From Bacteroidales bacterium (GTDB lineage: Bacteria; Bacteroidota; Bacteroidia; Bacteroidales; UBA932), in the NCBI GenBank assembly GCA_017428245.1, contig JAFRRF010000002.1:62001-126000 (forward strand): a DNA stretch of 64,000 bases, read 5' to 3'. Positions 16,636-25,000 of this stretch are shown here, in pieces. Made by a program: the position numbers and the translations under genes. Numbering within the stretch: the stretch's first letter is position 1; each line of letters begins with the position of its first letter. The notes beneath the pieces are model-generated. The model saw only the letters and a program-made list of their open reading frames with translations. It was not told where the DNA came from and made no database searches.

Positions 16636-17934
16636 TCAATACCCGGGCTTCTCAAGAAGCTTGAACATGTTCTTCTTGTAGGCTTCGACGCCGGGCTGAT
16701 TGAAGGGGTTGACGCCGAGGACGTAGGCACTGATGCCGCAGACCTTCTCGAAGAAATAGAAGAGCTGGCCGAGATGATACTCATCGAGCTTGTCGATGCG
16801 GATGTCGAGATTCGGCACGCCGCCGTCGATGTGGGCCATCTTCGTGCCCAACTGCGCCATCCGGTTGCAATGCTCCACGTGCTTGCCGGCCAGGTAGTTC
16901 AGGCCGTCGAGATTCTGCGGATCGCTGGGAATCGTCACCGAACGCTGCGCGTTCTCCACCGTGACGACCGTCTCGAAGAGGATGCGCAGGCCATCCTGAA
17001 TGTACTGGCCCATTGAGTGCAGGTCGGTGGTGAAGATCACCGAGGCGGGGAAAATACCCTTGCCGTCCTTGCCCTCGCTCTCGCCGAACAACTGCTTGAA
17101 CCATTCGCCCAGATACTGCAGCTTGGGATTGAAGCTGGCGAAAAGCTCGATCTTCCGGCCGCCGTCGTAAAGCAGATTCCGCATCGCGGCATACTGTACG
17201 GCAGGGTTGGCGGCGCTGCGTTCGGAGAGCACCAGCTCAGCCTCCTGCGCACCGTGGACCATCGCCTCGATGTCGAAGCCGGCCAGGGCGATGGGTACGA
17301 GACCCACCGGCGTCAGCACGGAGAATCGGCCGCCGATGTTGTCCTCGATGACGAAGGTCTTGTAGCCTTCCTGGTTCGAGAGCGACTTGAGGGCGCCGCG
17401 CGCCTTGTCGGTGATGGCGACGATGCGTTCGCGGGCCTCTTCCTTGCCATAAGTCTCTTCCAGGAGATTCTTGACCAGGCGGAAGGCGACCGCCGGTTCG
17501 GTGGTCGTGCCGCTCTTGGAAATCACCACGCACGCCGCATTGCGCAACTGGACCAGGTCGATCAGTTCGGCCGTGTAATCTTCCGAAAGATTCTCTCCGG
17601 CGAACACGACCTTCGGGCCGTGGCTCGACAGATGGTTGGCGAAACTGTGGCTGAGGGCCTCGATAGCCGCCTTCGCGCCCAGATACGAACCGCCGATGCC
17701 GATGACGACCACAAGGTCGATCTGCTTTCCGACCCAGCAATTCACGACGCTGAGGCAATCGTCGAGTTGCTCCTTTCCGATGACGGAGGGCAGATGCTGC
17801 CAGCCTAGGAAATCGTTGCCGGCACCCGTCTCTTCCTCGAGTACCTTCTGTGCCTCCAGGGCCTTTTTTACGTATTCTTCAAATTGCTCTTTCTTGACAA
17901 AAGAATCACATCCGGTCAGATCTACTTTTACCAT
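16636..17934 (-). CDS. pgi: Glucose-6-phosphate isomerase
   Basis: 432-residue cytoplasmic isomerase interconverting glucose 6-phosphate and fructose 6-phosphate. Sugar-phosphate binding motifs include VVIGIGGSYLGAKAA, VISKSGTTTEPA and GGRFSVLTPVGLVP. The catalytic region near NPFNQPGVEAYKKN is intact. The ATG at 17934 starts MVKVDLTG; the eight codons upstream are not family-like. A TATATTTG -7 box lies 29 nt upstream. With the PPi-type phosphofructokinase near 45 kb it supplies the upper glycolytic steps. The 3' side is followed by repeat element A rather than a simple terminator. Confidence 0.96.
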   Translation of the reverse strand: MVKVDLTGCDSFVKKEQFEEYVKKALEAQKVLEEETGAGNDFLGWQHLPSVIGKEQLDDCLSVVNCWVGKQIDLVVVIGIGGSYLGAKAAIEALSHSFANHLSSHGPKVVFAGENLSEDYTAELIDLVQLRNAACVVISKSGTTTEPAVAFRLVKNLLEETYGKEEARERIVAITDKARGALKSLSNQEGYKTFVIEDNIGGRFSVLTPVGLVPIALAGFDIEAMVHGAQEAELVLSERSAANPAVQYAAMRNLLYDGGRKIELFASFNPKLQYLGEWFKQLFGESEGKDGKGIFPASVIFTTDLHSMGQYIQDGLRILFETVVTVENAQRSVTIPSDPQNLDGLNYLAGKHVEHCNRMAQLGTKMAHIDGGVPNLDIRIDKLDEYHLGQLFYFFEKVCGISAYVLGVNPFNQPGVEAYKKNMFKLLEKPGY

Positions 17935-17963
17935 ATTTTTTTGTTTTAGATTTCTCAATTCAA

Positions 17964-17971
17964 CAAATATA
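17964..17971 (-). promoter_or_regulatory. -7 box (TATATTTG) of pgi
   Basis: Minus-strand TATATTTG, a perfect TAnnTTTG match, 29 nt upstream of the pgi ATG. Confidence 0.65.
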
Positions 17972-18143
17972 CATATTAATACGTTATTATCGTTCTTTCT
18001 TTCACAGATTGTTTTCCGAAATAAACGTTTATAAACGGGTAAAATCGTTTGTCCTATGGGTAACAGGTGCCCCTCTTCATAACTTGCAGTATAAAAAGGT
18101 TTCCAGATGTGCTATTCTGAAGAAAACTATCACAAAAATGTGT

Positions 18144-18151
18144 TATATTTG
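18144..18151 (+). promoter_or_regulatory. -7 box (TATATTTG) of hicAB
   Basis: TATATTTG lies 15 nt before the hicA ATG at 18167. The HicB partner carries an HTH and HicB proteins usually autoregulate, so an operator is expected near here; I did not identify one. Confidence 0.65.
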
Positions 18152-18166
18152 TAATTGGATTCAATA

Positions 18167-18355
18167 ATGACGTGGAATGAGTTCAGGAAGATGATTCTCG
18201 GGAACGGATGGATATTGGTACGGCACGGCAGGAAGCATGATATCTATCGGAAGAATGGGCGTAGTGATCCGTTGTTGATAGAGCGGCATTGGAACGAGGA
18301 AATCAAACCGATTCTTCAGAAAAGACTGCTCAAACAAGTCGAACATAACAAATAA
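18167..18355 (+). CDS. hicA: HicA-family mRNA interferase toxin
   Basis: 62 residues, the usual HicA size. The double-stranded RNA-binding-like fold is indicated by GNGWILVRHGRKHDIYRKNG, with the expected catalytic His at about residue 24 (RKHDIY). LIERHWNEEIKP is the usual C-terminal block. It should cleave mRNA and inhibit translation when HicB is lost. The ATG at 18167 is chosen over a TTG 12 nt upstream because it lies 15 nt after the -7 box and gives the family N-terminus. Three bases separate it from hicB. Confidence 0.88.
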   Translation: MTWNEFRKMILGNGWILVRHGRKHDIYRKNGRSDPLLIERHWNEEIKPILQKRLLKQVEHNK

Positions 18356-18358
18356 TAA

Positions 18359-18757
18359 ATGAAAGCGCTTGTAATTATAGAAAAAGACGAGACCGGCTTT
18401 GCCGCCTGCACGGAAAACCTGACGACCGTCCTTCACGGAAGCGGCTCTTCCGTTCAGGAGGCTAAAGAGGAATTGATAGCAGGTTACCAGGATTTGCTCG
18501 ACTATTATGTCGCCATCGGGGAACCGGTTCCCGATGAACTCAAGGACTTGTCATTCGAATACAAATACGATATTTCCGCGATGTTTAATGTATTCGATTT
18601 CCTGAACGCTTCCAAATTTGCAGCTTGGGTGGGCATTTCACCCAGCCTGATGCGACACTACAAAAGCGGAGACACATATATCTCGCAGAAGCAGGCAAAA
18701 AAGATCGAATCCGGCCTGCACAAGATCGGCCGGGAATTCCTCTCTTTTACCCTTTGA
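18359..18757 (+). CDS. hicB: HicB-family antitoxin
   Basis: 132 residues: an N-terminal degraded RNase H-like HicB domain (MKALVIIEKDETGFAACTE) and a C-terminal XRE-like HTH (WVGISPSLMRHYKSG). It should neutralise the adjacent HicA toxin and repress the operon. The toxin-first order and the 3-nt gap are typical of hicAB. The stop is 12 nt from that of the convergent MBL gene. Confidence 0.88.
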   Translation: MKALVIIEKDETGFAACTENLTTVLHGSGSSVQEAKEELIAGYQDLLDYYVAIGEPVPDELKDLSFEYKYDISAMFNVFDFLNASKFAAWVGISPSLMRHYKSGDTYISQKQAKKIESGLHKIGREFLSFTL

Positions 18758-18769
18758 CGGGAACTTTTC

Positions 18770-19543
18770 TCAGAAATTCACCGTCAAGCCGTCGTAGGCG
18801 GGCTGGAGGTAGAAGGGAAGGGCGCTGAGCTCTTTCGAGAGTTCTGCGTGGCGTGGGAGCAAGTGTGACAGATGGGTCAGATAGCTCTTTTCCGCGCCGA
18901 CGCGGCGGCAGATTTCGATGGCTTCTTCCAAGGCGTAGTGGGAGATGTGACGGCCTCGCTTGACGGTGTTCAGAACGAAGATTTTCAGACCCTTCAACTT
19001 CTCGAATTCACTTTCCGGAATATAATTGGCATCGGTCACATAGGCACAGTCGCCGAAACGGAAACCCAGGATCGGAAGTTTGTAGTGCATCGCCCGGACA
19101 GGCGTGACCGCGATGCCGTCGATCTCGAACGGAAGACTGGTGATCAGATGGATGTCCATCTCCGGAGCACCGGGGTAGGGCTTTTCCGCGAATACATAAT
19201 AGTACTCCTTTTTCAGGGACTCCAGCACCTGGGCTTCACAGAAAATCGGGAAAGAACGCTTCTCCAGATAGTTGAACGACCGCACATCGTCGAGTCCGCC
19301 GGTGTGGTCCTTGTGGTGATGCGTCAGGAGAATGGCGTCGAGATGCGCGATCTTCTCGCGGAGCATCTGCTGCCGGAAATCCGGCCCTGCGTCGATCAGG
19401 AAGGTTTTTCCCTGAAAGCGTACGAGCGCCGAGCATCGCAGCCGCTTGTCGTGCGGATCCTCCGACGTGCACACCTCGCAGTTGCATCCGATCATCGGAA
19501 TCCCCTGCGACGTCCCCGTCCCCAAAAATGTTATACTATTCAT
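18770..19543 (-). CDS. MBL-fold metallo-hydrolase (PhnP-like)
   Basis: 257-residue metallo-beta-lactamase-fold phosphodiesterase-like protein. The metal motif HxHxDH is seen at H75, H77, D79 and H80 (THHHKDHTGG). Further ligands are expected around DAGPDFR, MHYKLPILGFRF and THLSH. Three N-terminal cysteines (GCNCEVC, residues 20-25) resemble the structural zinc site of PhnP-type enzymes. The substrate is uncertain; a cyclic phosphodiester is plausible. The ATG at 19543 starts the conserved ITFLGTGTSQG block. It is preceded by repeat element B, and no clear -7 box was found. Confidence 0.85.
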   Translation of the reverse strand: MNSITFLGTGTSQGIPMIGCNCEVCTSEDPHDKRLRCSALVRFQGKTFLIDAGPDFRQQMLREKIAHLDAILLTHHHKDHTGGLDDVRSFNYLEKRSFPIFCEAQVLESLKKEYYYVFAEKPYPGAPEMDIHLITSLPFEIDGIAVTPVRAMHYKLPILGFRFGDCAYVTDANYIPESEFEKLKGLKIFVLNTVKRGRHISHYALEEAIEICRRVGAEKSYLTHLSHLLPRHAELSKELSALPFYLQPAYDGLTVNF

Positions 19544-19584
19544 TTGTATTCTTATTGATTCATTAAAAATTGCCGTATGTGGGA

Positions 19585-19698
19585 AGGTATATGTCTTGAA
19601 GACCTGTAGCCACCCTCGGCTCATAAGAGGGAGGGGCCCGCCGCCTTGGCGGTGGGAGGGGTCGCGCTTTGGCGCGACGGTATGAAAGACATATACCT
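19585..19698. repeat. Inverted-arm element B (related to the element at 16417)
   Basis: Arms AGGTATATGTCTT (19585-19597) and AAGACATATACCT (19686-19698) are perfect 13-nt inverted copies. The interior on the plus strand begins GTAGCCACCCTCGGCTC (from 19606) and ends GGAGGGGTCGCGC plus a hairpin (GTCGCGC 19661-19667 with GCGCGAC 19672-19678). A second small hairpin (CCGCC-TT-GGCGG) lies between. Core ends match element A, arms do not. It occupies the 172-nt gap between mtaB and the MBL gene. Confidence 0.8.
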
Positions 19699-19715
19699 GG
19701 ACACAGAAGGCAATC

Positions 19716-20978
19716 TTAAATAATTATATCAACGATTTTTCCAATCAAATCTTTGTCGTACGGCCGTTCGACGCGGAGATAGTTCTCCGTGTAGCCGAAT
19801 ATTTTGCCGCCTTTCATCGTACTCTCGAAAAGGACCTTCGCGGAGCGGCCGGAGTTGGCGGCCGTGAATTCCGCATGGAGACGGTCGGAGAGCGCCTCCA
19901 ACCGCTGTACCCGCGCCGTCTTTACCGACTCCTGCACCTGGTCCGGGCGCTCCGCCGCCGGCGTGCCGGCGCGACGGGAATAGGGGAAAATGTGCAGGAA
20001 AGCCGGCCGTACGCGTTCCAGCAGCCGGTAAGTGTCTTCGAAATCCTCGTCCGTCTCGCCCGGGAATCCCACGATTACGTCGATCCCGAAGAAAACGCGC
20101 GTAAAACGCTCCTCCGGCCGCTCAAGAATGTCGCGGACCAGGGCGATCTTATCCTCGAACATCTGCGCCGTGTAGCGGCGGTGCATCGCCTTGAGCGTGC
20201 GGTCGCAGCCCGACTGGATCGGAATGTGGAAGTGGGGCAGGAACTTGGTGCCCGAAGCAATCCATCGCAGGATCTCTTCGGTCAGCAGATTCGGCTCGAT
20301 CGACGAGATGCGGTAGCGTTCGATGCCCGGCACTTCGTTGAGCGCCTGCAGCAGCGAAAGGAAACTCTCGCCTGTGGTCTTGCCGAAATCGCCCGTGTTC
20401 ACGCCCGTCAGTACGACCTCCACGATGCCTTGCGCCGCGATTTCACGGGCCTGCGCCACGAGATCGGCGACGGGCAGGTTGCGGCTGCGGCCCCGGGCCA
20501 GCGGCACGGTACAATAGGCACAGTGGTAATCGCAGCCATCCTGGACTTTCAGGAAGGAACGGGTCCGCTCGCCCGACGAATAGGCCGGGAAGATCGTTTC
20601 GACCGCATCGATCTCACAGGAATAGCCGCGCTTGTCGCCGCCCTCCAGGGCGAGCCGGACCAGTTCGCCCTTGCGGTCGGCACCTACCACGAGGTCCACT
20701 CCATCGATGTCGAGAATCTCCTGCGGCTTGAGCTGCGCATAACAGCCTGTGACGACGATACGTGCGTCCGGTGCGAGCTTGTGGAACCGGCGGATGAGAT
20801 TGCGGCACTTCTTGTCGGCGTGTTCGGTCACCGAACAGGTATTCACCACCAGAATGTCCACGTCCGGCCCGGGCCGGACTTCCTCGAACCCTTCGGCGGC
20901 AAACTGCCGGGCCAGGGTCGAGGTCTCGGAGAAATTGAGCTTGCAGCCCAGGGTGCAGAATGCGACCTTCCTACTCAT
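19716..20978 (-). CDS. mtaB: tRNA t6A37 methylthiotransferase MtaB
   Basis: 420-residue radical SAM methylthiotransferase that converts t6A37 to ms2t6A37 in ANN-decoding tRNAs. The N-terminal UPF0004 domain has its cluster cysteines at C12, C48 and C79 (CTLGCKLNF, NTCSVTEHAD, TGCYAQLKP). The radical SAM motif is at C149, C153 and C156 (GCDYHCAYC). A C-terminal TRAM-like segment follows. The absence of MiaB-specific motifs and the CKLN start favour MtaB. It is last in the tamB-rsmI-folB-mtaB string, overlapping folB by 8 nt. The partner enzyme making its substrate, TsaD, is encoded 5 kb away. Confidence 0.93.
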   Translation of the reverse strand: MSRKVAFCTLGCKLNFSETSTLARQFAAEGFEEVRPGPDVDILVVNTCSVTEHADKKCRNLIRRFHKLAPDARIVVTGCYAQLKPQEILDIDGVDLVVGADRKGELVRLALEGGDKRGYSCEIDAVETIFPAYSSGERTRSFLKVQDGCDYHCAYCTVPLARGRSRNLPVADLVAQAREIAAQGIVEVVLTGVNTGDFGKTTGESFLSLLQALNEVPGIERYRISSIEPNLLTEEILRWIASGTKFLPHFHIPIQSGCDRTLKAMHRRYTAQMFEDKIALVRDILERPEERFTRVFFGIDVIVGFPGETDEDFEDTYRLLERVRPAFLHIFPYSRRAGTPAAERPDQVQESVKTARVQRLEALSDRLHAEFTAANSGRSAKVLFESTMKGGKIFGYTENYLRVERPYDKDLIGKIVDIII

Positions 20979-21318
20979 AGGTTACGGTGACGGAAGTACT
21001 TTCGACATTGCCGTCGAGCGGCGGATTGAACTTGGTCACGGTCAGCTCCGCCCACTCGATCTTCGGGAAGCGGTCGATGATCAGGCCGAGCATCCTTCCG
21101 GCCAGGTGCTCCAGCAGCTTGGCCGGCTCTTCCATATCGCCTTTGATCAGTTCGTATATCTCGCTGTAATCGATGGCGAATTCCAGGTCGTCCGTCCTGA
21201 CGGCCTTGCGCATATCGTAATCGTAGGCGAAATCGACGCGGAACCAGTTGCCGTCGCGCCGCTCGCTCTCCAGGCATCCGTGATGCCCGCGGAATTGCAT
21301 ATTATTGAGTCGTACCAT
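20971..21318 (-). CDS. folB: Dihydroneopterin aldolase
   Basis: 115 residues, the normal FolB size. The opening NMQFRGHHGCLESERRDGNWF has the family glycine/histidine block, and LLEHLAGRMLGLIIDRFP is the conserved helix. It catalyses 7,8-dihydroneopterin to 6-hydroxymethyl-dihydropterin in folate synthesis. It overlaps the RsmI-like gene by 17 nt and mtaB by 8 nt, so it is expressed only as part of this operon. Confidence 0.92.
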   Translation of the reverse strand: MVRLNNMQFRGHHGCLESERRDGNWFRVDFAYDYDMRKAVRTDDLEFAIDYSEIYELIKGDMEEPAKLLEHLAGRMLGLIIDRFPKIEWAELTVTKFNPPLDGNVESTSVTVTYE

Positions 21319-22024
21319 AAGCTAAGATAAAGACGCAGGGACGTTTGCCGATGGTGAAGCCGCGCCGGACCTCCTGCCGCCAGGCGGAAATGGTCTGCGT
21401 GCGGATCAGTTCCGTCGGGCAGGTGATGTCGGCGGCGATGCACAGGCGGGTGGCCGGCCGGCAAACTTCGAGAAGGTCGGCCAGCAGCGCGTCGTTGCGA
21501 TAGGGGGTTTCGATCATCAGTTGCGACTGCTGCAGCCGGGCGGAGGTTCGTTCCAGTGCGAGGATCGCCTCCCGGCGCGCCGGAGCCTTCACCGGGAGAT
21601 AGCCCGCGAAAGCGAAACACTGCCCGTTGAGCCCCGAGGCCATCAGCGCCATCATCAGGGACGACGGCCCGATGTGGGGAACGACCCGGACGCCGCGTGC
21701 GTGCGCAAGCTCCACCAGCAACGCGCCCGGATCGGCTACGGCCGGAAGACCTGCTTCCGAAATCAGCGCGGCATCCTGCTCCCCGAGCCGGGCGGCATAC
21801 GCCTCGATCTGCTCGCGCGGCGTATGTTCGTTGAGTTCCAGGAGTTCCAGTTCGTCCACACGTCCCTTCCATCCGGCCGCGGACAGGAAGCGGCGGGCGG
21901 TGCGCAACTCTTCTACGAAGAAGAGCCGGATATCCGTCAGGAGGGCGAGTACCGGTGCGGGAAGTGCGTTATTCGGGTCGGGGTCGCCGAGCGGGGTAGG
22001 TATCAGGTGAAGCTGGCCGTTCAT
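21302..22024 (-). CDS. Short RsmI-like tetrapyrrole-methylase-family methyltransferase
   Basis: 240-residue SAM-dependent methyltransferase. LHLIPTPLGDP at the N-terminus, ALISEAGLPAVADPG and VVPHIGPSSLMMALMASGL are the SAM-binding blocks of the RsmI (16S rRNA C1402 2'-O-methylase) family. It is shorter than E. coli RsmI (286) and lacks the C-terminal extension, so its exact target is unproven. The ATG at 22024 lies inside the end of tamB (56-nt overlap), the longest overlap in the window. Confidence 0.8.
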   Translation of the reverse strand: MNGQLHLIPTPLGDPDPNNALPAPVLALLTDIRLFFVEELRTARRFLSAAGWKGRVDELELLELNEHTPREQIEAYAARLGEQDAALISEAGLPAVADPGALLVELAHARGVRVVPHIGPSSLMMALMASGLNGQCFAFAGYLPVKAPARREAILALERTSARLQQSQLMIETPYRNDALLADLLEVCRPATRLCIAADITCPTELIRTQTISAWRQEVRRGFTIGKRPCVFILAYGTTQ

Positions 22025-25000
22025 CGTTGGATTTGAGGTGGAATATTTTGCGCCAGAGCTCTCCGATCGTGTTGAAGTCTTCCTGATACACGATACCGGC
22101 GCCGTTCCGCTGGCTCAGGTCGAGATAGTTGCTGTATTGGTCGGCGGAGTGCGAGAAGAGCGTCAGGCGCACCTGCCCCTGCCGGTTGAGTTTGATTTCG
22201 ATGTCGATGTCGCCCACGATGTCGCTGGTGCTCGACGAGATGTACTGCCGGTTTCCGATATTGCCGTTGATGATCACGCGGTTGTTGAACAACTGCGTGG
22301 AAACGGCCACGTCGAAGATGTCGCGTCCGGTCTCGGTCGGCTGGTAGTTGAAGCCCAGGTCTATCGGAATGTCGAGTTGCCGGAAGATGTTGTTGAGCTG
22401 GCTGGCCATCATTTCCGATGCGTTGGAATACAGCAGGGTGGTGCTGTTGACGATGCCCGACTGTTCATCCGGAACGAAACCGCCCGACACCAGCAGGGCC
22501 AGCGCCTGCTTCATCCGTTTGTCCTCCGTGTTGAGGGCGCTCTCGACCCGGCTCTTTGTCGTGGGGTCGAGGTCGGGGATGTCGATGTTGAATTTGATTT
22601 CGGGATTGGCCAGCTTGCCGCTTACGCGGATGCCGCAGTCTACTGTCCGGCGCGTGCTTACGGCCGTGGAGTCGGCGATCAGCGGACTGATGGAGGCCTT
22701 GGTCCGGTAGGTGGCGGTCAGGTCGAGGTCCGACTGCATCACGTCGCCGGTAAAGCCGATCGTGCCGCCGGGATTGATCGAGAAGTCGCGGGCCGTAAAG
22801 CCCAGCATCCCGAAATGGTAGCTTCCGCTGTCCACCCGGTAGTCGCCCTTGATGTCGAAACTGCTGTTGTTGCCGGCCGTGATGTTGATCCGGCCGTTGC
22901 CCCGGGCTTTGAGGATGTCGCCCGTGTTCTTGTCCACCTCGATCTGGATTTCCGCCTCCGGCGTGGCGTTGAGGCGGAGATTGACGCTCAGGTCGGTCTC
23001 CTTCCCCTTTTTCTTCTGCTTTACCATCTGTTTTGCCAGAAGCAACGAGTCATAGAGCCCGATCTGTTTCTGCTCGTTGTTGATGAACGTAAGCAGAGAC
23101 TGGGACTCCTTGCCCGACTTGCTCAGCGGGATATGGATGGTGGTGTTCTGGCGCGGAGTCAGGTTGAGGCTCAGGCGGACCTTGTCGAGCGGTCCGGACA
23201 GGCGCACGGAACCGTCGGCGAAGGCCTGGCCGTAGAAGGTGTTGTTGTGGCGGCTGGTAGTGTTGAGCACCTGGATGTTTTCGAGATTGATGCGCGCATC
23301 GAGCCGCAGGTCCTTGAAGTGGTCGTAGGGCACGCCGCCGTTGAGCCGGGCTTCGTGCCCGAAATTGTCGTGCAGGGCGATGTCGTTGAAGATGACGCCG
23401 TTGCTTCCCACGGTGAACGGGCCGTCGGCCTCATAATCGACCTGAGTGTAGAGCAGTTTGAACTTCAGCTTGTTGAAACGGGTGTTCTCGCTTTCGAGCG
23501 CCAGTTTTTTGAGCGGACCTTCGGCACGGATGTGGCCCGATACCGAGCCGTCCACATCAGAGACGAGACTGGAGAGAAGCGGCTGCACGAGACGCATCGA
23601 CAGGGAATCCAGCAGCAGGTCCAGTCCGAGATTCTTGTCGGACGGATGGAACGACGCTTTCGCGAGGACCGGATGCCGGCCGTCCAGCGTATTGCTGAGC
23701 TGGAAATTGAAACGCTTGTTGCGGTCGTCCCAATTGCTCCCGAGCTGCATGTCGCCGAGCTCGGCGCCGGCCGCCGCAAGTTCCTTGCCCTGCACGTCGA
23801 GCAGGATGCCTTTCTGTTCACCCAGCAGGGCGAACGCCTCGCCCTGGCCGGTCAGCCGTCCTTTCAGGTCGAGATCTCTCGACAGGAAGGAATTGGCGAA
23901 GCCCAGGTCGAAGTCGTTGAGCGTCACGCGTACCGTATCGGACAGAGCGGCGCCCACCACGCCGTTCGCCTGCAGGGACTGCGAACCGTTGTAGAGCGAG
24001 AAATCGTCGATCCGGATATGCTTGTCTTTGTAAAAGACCGTCGAAGGGGAGAGTTGCCAGGGATGTCCGGCCACCGTCAGATTGGAAGGCAGGATATCCG
24101 CCCTCAGTTTGTATCCTTCCCGGGAAGGATCGAGGAATGCGAGCTGGGTGTGGAACTGACCGCTGTTTCCCGATCCGTCGTCGTTGCGGAAACCAGCTTT
24201 CAGGTCGAGGAGCGTACTGTCGGCCGTAGCGTCGAGCGTGACATTGTCGGCGATCAGCGAACCCGACTGGACGCGGTCGATGTCCATATCGGCCAGCATC
24301 CGTTCGCCTTCGGTGTGGACCCGCAGTTGCGTGTTGTGCAGGAATATGTTCCCGTAGGACAGGAGCTCCGACGAGAGACCGCCCTGGACTTCATTGTCGA
24401 TCAGGTCGATGCCGATGCTGCTGCGCTGTGATACGTAGATGCCCGGCATGAAGAAATCGAGGAGCGGCGCCATACTGAGGGTCTGGAGCCTGAGCGAACC
24501 GAAATGTTCCGGATGCGAGAGGTCGGCCGTCCGTCCGTGACCCTTGCCGATGAGATGCTCCAGGTTGTCTTCCATCACCAGGTGGGAGACCTGGGCGATG
24601 AAGTCCGACACGAAGATGTTGCCTTCGTATTCGGCCCGGGCAACGGTCGATTCGAGGGTGGTGAAAAAGCGATCGTCTTCCTGCGACGACTCCAGGGCGA
24701 GGTCGCCGATGTCGAAGACCTGGTCCTGCAGGGTGGCCGTCAGGCCACGGATGTCGGCTTTGCCGAGGATCGCGCCATCCGGGGTGCGGACCAGGTCGGC
24801 GTTCAAGGCCAGGCTGAGCGCAGAACTGTCGCGCTTGTCAAAGTGAAGGGCGTCGAGGTCGGCGTGGTCCACGTCCATATCGATGAGGAAACGGCTTTCC
24901 TTACCCTTGCCGCCCAAGTCGATGTCGCCGTGGAGGTCCATCCGGAGATTGGGGTCGTTGCTCAAAAGGTCAATCTGTCCCTGTTTGCCGTTAAGGAAGC

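Noticed and set aside
22038-24431. 797-codon open frame antisense to tamB, and similar long antisense frames over recG and metH
   Set aside because: High GC lowers stop frequency on the antisense strand; these frames show low-complexity composition and no recognisable domains, while the sense frames have clear families.
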